This document shows, piece by piece, positions 15,053 to 18,011 of a stretch of 18,011 bases of DNA. Location of the stretch: NCBI GenBank assembly GCA_031548645.1, contig JAVBQX010000168.1, positions 1 through 18,011 of the forward strand. Reading direction: 5' to 3'. A program made the translations under genes and the position numbers. The first letter of the stretch is position 1; every line of letters starts with the position of its first letter. The notes under the pieces are model-generated. The model saw only the letters and a list, made by a program, of their open reading frames with translations, searched no databases and was not told where the DNA came from. The DNA is from WRMR01 sp031548645. Lineage in GTDB: Bacteria; Planctomycetota; Planctomycetia; Pirellulales; Thermoguttaceae.

Positions 15053-15176
15053 AGGTGGCCGACCGATCTCCGAGCGGTCGGGTCGGCGACAGCCGACGGC
15101 ATGCCCACGGACCCAGTCGACCGGATTTGGTCGTCGAGTACGACGACGTAGCCGCTCGGAGATCGGCTACCCACCT
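15053..15176. repeat. Mirror-symmetric four-hairpin repeat element, family 2
   Basis: Terminal inverted repeats AGGTGG (15053-15058) and CCACCT (15171-15176) enclose four perfect hairpins: CCGACCG/CGGTCGG at 15059-15081, GTCGGC/GCCGAC at 15082-15097, GTCGTCG/CGACGAC at 15130-15147 and GTAGCCG/CGGCTAC at 15148-15170. The outer two share the loop ATCTCCGAG in opposite orientation, while their stems differ yet remain perfectly paired. The centre contains the palindrome GGCATGCC. The element fills the gap between the ceramidase-fold gene and the EIIA-fusion gene; nothing in it codes. Confidence 0.75.
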
Positions 15177-15219
15177 CTCTTCAGCAATTTTCTCCAAGTC
15201 ATTGTCAGGATCGTGTAAT

Positions 15220-16671
15220 TCATTGCGATAATTCCTTCAACATCTCAACGACCGCATTCCTGATTTGCGGTTCGGCGTCGACGTCAAGGCAACTGGTTTG
15301 AGTTCGCCAGGTGTTGTAACCGCCGAGAGCGTGCTGTTCCGGCGGCGGAATGTAGCCCGCGTAACCGTTGGCCAATCCGATGTTGAAAGTCGGCGTGAAG
15401 GGACTGCGGGCCTTGATTTCCAAGCCCGTGACGCCGTACATTTCGCCGGGCAGGGCCGTGATGCCGAGTTCCCCGATGCGGACCGCCTGTACGCACACTT
15501 CGGACGTTTCCGGCCAACCGTCCATCGTGACCGTACTCTGCGCGTACACGTCTTCGACGGTTTTTAATTCGCCGCCGGGCAGTTCGGCGAGATGTTTTTT
15601 CGCCGCGGCGACCTCGTCCGTCGTCGGCACGCGATTGGCCAGCGTAAGTCGTCGTTCGACCATGCCGAGCGGTACGCGGTCGAAATATTGAATGTTCGCC
15701 CAGGCGGTCATGGTCGCTTCGGCGGTTTCCTCGCCGACGGTTTGATAGTCGAACTTTCGGTCCGGGTTGTAAAAGTCGATGCAGTTCGCGTCGCCGCTGG
15801 TCCCGTTCGACATGATCGCGACGAACGAATCGGGCATCTTGTCCGCCCCGATCTTGGCGGCGATCTTCTCCCGCATTTTTTCCGCGAACACGGCGAAATA
15901 ATCGCCCGAAAGTACGGCGCCCGGCACGCCGGCGTAATGCGTCGAATAATTCGCGAACACCGCGATCGGCCGATCGTCGCGGTCGAGTATCGACAGGACC
16001 GAAACGGCGGTGTCGACCGGGCCGGTGCGGGCGATCTTGTTCGGGTTCGCGTGGCCCGGGTTCATCATGGCGCGGTCGTTCGACTTGCCGCCGAACCGGT
16101 TCGTCATGGCGGTGCCTTCCCGCATGAGAAATCGCCGACAATACACGTTGTTCGGGTCATTGCCGACGGCCCAGCCGATTTTCGCCGGTTGGAGATTCGC
16201 ATCGGCCGCGGCGACCGCTTCGGCGATTTTGCCCGGCAGATAGGCGACATACTTTTCGTCAGCCGGCGTGCCGAGCGCCGACATGAGCGACGGGGCCGAA
16301 TGGCAGTGCGTCGCCGAGATCACAATGCGGTCTTCGCGAATGCCGGTTCGTTCGGCGATTTGCTTTTTCGCCGCATCGGCCAGTTCCTTCGGCAGCAGGC
16401 AGGTGTCGACGACGACCAGAGCGATTTTCGTCGTGCCATCGTCCAACACGATCGCCCTCGCGTGAAGCGGGTCGAGCACCTGGCTCACTTCCCGCGGGAA
16501 GAATCCGCCGTTGACCAGCACGGGCAATTCCTGCGGCGTGATATCGACGATGGCGGCCCCGGCCCTGAATTCCGGTTCGTCGGCCCCATGAACCGTCGAC
16601 ATGCAAAACGGCACGACCGCAACACACACGGCGACGGTCAAAATCAACAACCTGGTTCGATATCGTGTCAT
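15220..16671 (-). CDS. Secreted neutral/alkaline ceramidase-fold hydrolase (N-terminal domain only)
   Basis: This 483-residue protein starts with a signal peptide (TRYRTRLLILTVAVCVAVV, cleavage near Ala30), so it acts in the periplasm or outside. The rest matches the N-terminal domain of neutral/alkaline non-lysosomal ceramidases: FRAGAAIVDITP near 36, THCHSAP (His122, His124) and NYSTHY (His245) as zinc ligands, and SGDYFAVFAEKM. The ceramidase nucleophile lies in a GDVSPN motif; the aligned stretch here is SGDANCIDF, so that Ser is missing. The protein is also shorter than the 650-700 residues of true ceramidases. Ceramide hydrolysis is therefore doubtful, and a different ester or amide substrate is likely. 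Similar proteins are common in planctomycetes. The ATG has only a weak purine stretch upstream. Repeat elements flank it on both sides. Confidence 0.85.
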   Translation of the reverse strand: MTRYRTRLLILTVAVCVAVVPFCMSTVHGADEPEFRAGAAIVDITPQELPVLVNGGFFPREVSQVLDPLHARAIVLDDGTTKIALVVVDTCLLPKELADAAKKQIAERTGIREDRIVISATHCHSAPSLMSALGTPADEKYVAYLPGKIAEAVAAADANLQPAKIGWAVGNDPNNVYCRRFLMREGTAMTNRFGGKSNDRAMMNPGHANPNKIARTGPVDTAVSVLSILDRDDRPIAVFANYSTHYAGVPGAVLSGDYFAVFAEKMREKIAAKIGADKMPDSFVAIMSNGTSGDANCIDFYNPDRKFDYQTVGEETAEATMTAWANIQYFDRVPLGMVERRLTLANRVPTTDEVAAAKKHLAELPGGELKTVEDVYAQSTVTMDGWPETSEVCVQAVRIGELGITALPGEMYGVTGLEIKARSPFTPTFNIGLANGYAGYIPPPEQHALGGYNTWRTQTSCLDVDAEPQIRNAVVEMLKELSQ

Positions 16672-16709
16672 GGTTTCAGCTTTCCGAAAAAATCTCGTGC
16701 AAATACGCG

Positions 16710-16799
16710 GGTAGGGCGGTCACGCCGTGACCGCCGCCGCATCGGAAATTGCGTCGCATTTCCGCCAGCGCGACCGCTCTGTGACTGTCGCGGCTCTGA
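16710..16799. repeat. Repeat cluster: family 1 palindrome plus further hairpins
   Basis: Bases 16710-16736 are a third copy of the family 1 palindrome, starting GGTAGGGCGGT, with the stem pair changed from T-A to A-T relative to the copy at 12724. It is followed by a CGGAAAT/ATTTCCG hairpin (16743-16764) and a CGCGAC/GTCGCG stem (16769-16792). The last segment, read on the minus strand as GAGCCGCGACAGTCACAGAG, resembles a dispersed repeat I recall from planctomycete and verrucomicrobial genomes. Confidence 0.65.
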
Positions 16800-16806
16800 T
16801 TCATTG

Positions 16807-16857
16807 TCCCTCGCTTACGCATCGGGCTCCGGTTGCGGCGGGCAAGCCCGGCGGCTA
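16807..16857. repeat. Planctomycete-type intergenic repeat containing GATGCGTAAGCGAGGGA
   Basis: Read on the minus strand, the segment runs from TAGCCGCCGGGCTTGCCCG to CCCGATGCGTAAGCGAGGGA and includes a CGGGC/GCCCG hairpin (16839-16850). It matches from memory a repeat family scattered through planctomycete genomes. It lies about 10 bases past the stop codon of the sensor gene. Confidence 0.5.
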
Positions 16858-16867
16858 AGAGTTTCGC

Positions 16868-18010
16868 TTATTTGTCACGCTTGGCGCGTTCCATCAGGTT
16901 TTCGAGCAGCGACTCGGCCCGGGCGGTGTTCTGCCCCAGCGCGACGGCGATCGTCTGGGCCATGTCGATCTGCTGTTCGAGCAGTTCGCGCGCCTGCACG
17001 ACGGTCTGCTCGCGGAGCTGGTCGAGTTTCGTCTGGCTCCACTGCGCTTTGGTGATGTCGACGAAAATGCCGACGTATTGCTGCTGGTCCTTCAATTTGT
17101 ACAATAGTTCGTGGCACACGATGTGATACGAGGGGTGTTCGATCGTCTCGTGGATCAGTTCGTGCGAATTGTCCTGCGCCAGGCGTTCGAACGGTTCGGG
17201 GTCCATGAGGTAGGAGATCGGCCGCCCGACCACGGCGTTGGAACATTGGAAAAACGTCCGGAAGGCCGGGTTCATGCTTAAAATTCCGAGGTTTTCGTCC
17301 AAAATGACGATGCCGTTCGGGCTGGTTTCGATGATCAGGTCGACCCGCTGTTCGGCGAGCCGCTTGACGTAAGGCAGGCACATTTCCGGCTCGGCGATGC
17401 CCTCGATGACGGCGATGGCCTTCTCGCGGCACGAGCCGTAACCGCAGGCCCCGCAGTTGAGCTGATTTTCCGGGTTCGGCTTTCCGGTCTTTTCGAGGAC
17501 TTCGCGAATCTGGTCTTCGGTGATCTGCTTGCGGGGGATGACGACCGGCTCGTGTTTGACGTGCAGCGTCGTCAAAAACTCGCGGTCATCGTCGGTCAAC
17601 TCTTCGTCGGTGAGCGTCTGCGCATCCGCCGGCTGCGTTTTTTTATCGAATTTCGCGGCTCCGAGCTGCTTGCCGAATTTTTTGCGGGTGTCGCATTCCT
17701 CGTTGTAAACGATGACGTCGAAGCGGGATTCGAAACCGCCGCTTTTCTCGCCGATGCCGTTCGCCGGACCGCTCGCGCAACCCAAACGGCAAAAGAGCGG
17801 CTCGACGACCTGCCCCGGTCGGGCTTCCTCAAGCGCGTTTTCGATGCGATGGTAACCGCTGACGGCGAGAATTTTTGCGTCCAGGTGTTCCGTCGACCAG
17901 CCGGCCGTCCGCACACAGCCGCCTTCGAGCGGAAAGAGTCGCGCCGCACCGCGCGGTTGTTCGTCGAAATCGCTTTCCTCGCACGACGAAATGACGAGTC
18001 CTTCGCGGTC
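16868..18010 (-). CDS. [FeFe]-hydrogenase-like sensor with 4Fe-4S and PAS domains, N-terminally cut by the window
   Basis: The frame is open from the right edge (18010) to the TAA at 16868-16870, showing the last 380 residues. Visible residues about 1-110 belong to the C-terminal part of the H-cluster domain: SSCEESDFDE stands where catalytic enzymes have PCxxKxxE, and EPLFCRLGCASGPA stands for the CxxxC H-cluster motif. A FeS domain follows with Cys186, 189, 194 and 211 (CGACGYGSC). A PAS domain covers about 222-320 (DLIIETSPNGIVILDEN to VGIFVDIT). The C-terminal helix ends LEQQIDMAQTIAVALGQNTARAESLLENLM, like the end of HydS-type proteins. This architecture belongs to the putative sensory group C [FeFe] hydrogenases, thought to sense H2 or redox state. 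The usual Lys of the second motif is missing. Ferredoxin-like N-terminal domains and the first H-cluster motif lie outside. Confidence 0.85.
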   Translation of the reverse strand, partial: DREGLVISSCEESDFDEQPRGAARLFPLEGGCVRTAGWSTEHLDAKILAVSGYHRIENALEEARPGQVVEPLFCRLGCASGPANGIGEKSGGFESRFDVIVYNEECDTRKKFGKQLGAAKFDKKTQPADAQTLTDEELTDDDREFLTTLHVKHEPVVIPRKQITEDQIREVLEKTGKPNPENQLNCGACGYGSCREKAIAVIEGIAEPEMCLPYVKRLAEQRVDLIIETSPNGIVILDENLGILSMNPAFRTFFQCSNAVVGRPISYLMDPEPFERLAQDNSHELIHETIEHPSYHIVCHELLYKLKDQQQYVGIFVDITKAQWSQTKLDQLREQTVVQARELLEQQIDMAQTIAVALGQNTARAESLLENLMERAKRDK

Positions 18011-18011
18011 G

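Noticed and set aside
15022..15174. 51-residue N-terminal extension of the EIIA-fusion protein
   Set aside because: The extension is translated from the four-hairpin repeat; the HTH domain begins naturally after the ATG at 15021.
15592..17055. 487-codon open frame on the plus strand
   Set aside because: It runs through the antisense of two supported genes and through the repeat cluster between them, so it cannot be a conserved protein.
1..18011. tRNA or rRNA genes
   Set aside because: No cloverleaf with a TTCGANNC arm and no rRNA-like conserved block was noticed when reading the intergenic segments.

Overview
The window looks like chromosome from a planctomycete (Planctomycetota). The strongest marker is the N-terminal EPLEERVVLNA motif of the 1.2-kilo-residue secreted protein, a version of the LEPLEDRxLLNA signature seen on many planctomycete surface proteins. 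Supporting signs are an ECF sigma factor with a membrane anti-sigma partner lacking a zinc motif, a second protein starting with an anti-sigma-like helical domain, a ceramidase-fold secreted hydrolase, weak or absent Shine-Dalgarno sequences, and GC-rich palindromic intergenic repeats. A sensory [FeFe]-hydrogenase-like protein at the right edge suggests an anaerobic or fermentative life. The genus cannot be told from the sequence.

Layout. 1-2347 (+): the tail of an MBL-fold hydrolase, then a two-gene unit of a TIM-barrel aldolase-like protein and a DUF1638 protein. 2365-6029 (-): a terminator hairpin and a giant Ig/cadherin-like surface protein carrying a cyclophilin domain. 6030-6884: a long AT-rich intergenic region with several perfect inverted repeats and a candidate promoter/operator. 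6885-8343 (+): ECF sigma factor and anti-sigma factor. 8371-10945 (-): ispG of the MEP isoprenoid pathway behind a membrane protein with an anti-sigma-like N-terminus. 10946-11432: a divergent control region with a candidate promoter and a long hairpin. 11433-14299 (+): a URO-D-family methyltransferase-like protein and a sugar-porter MFS transporter, separated by a palindromic repeat element. 14308-16671 (-): a DNA-binding/PTS EIIA fusion protein and a secreted ceramidase-fold hydrolase, separated by a mirror-symmetric four-hairpin element. 16710-16857: a cluster of repeat elements. 16868 to the right edge (-): an H-cluster-domain/FeS/PAS sensor, cut by the window.

The genes do not form one pathway. 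Plausible links are the sigma/anti-sigma pair as a stress or envelope switch next to the big surface protein, sugar uptake (MFS) beside an EIIA-type regulator, and two families often met near corrinoid methyl-transfer systems (DUF1638 and URO-D-like) in the same window. The most unusual material is the intergenic DNA: two families of palindromic repeats whose copies differ by paired changes that keep the hairpins intact.
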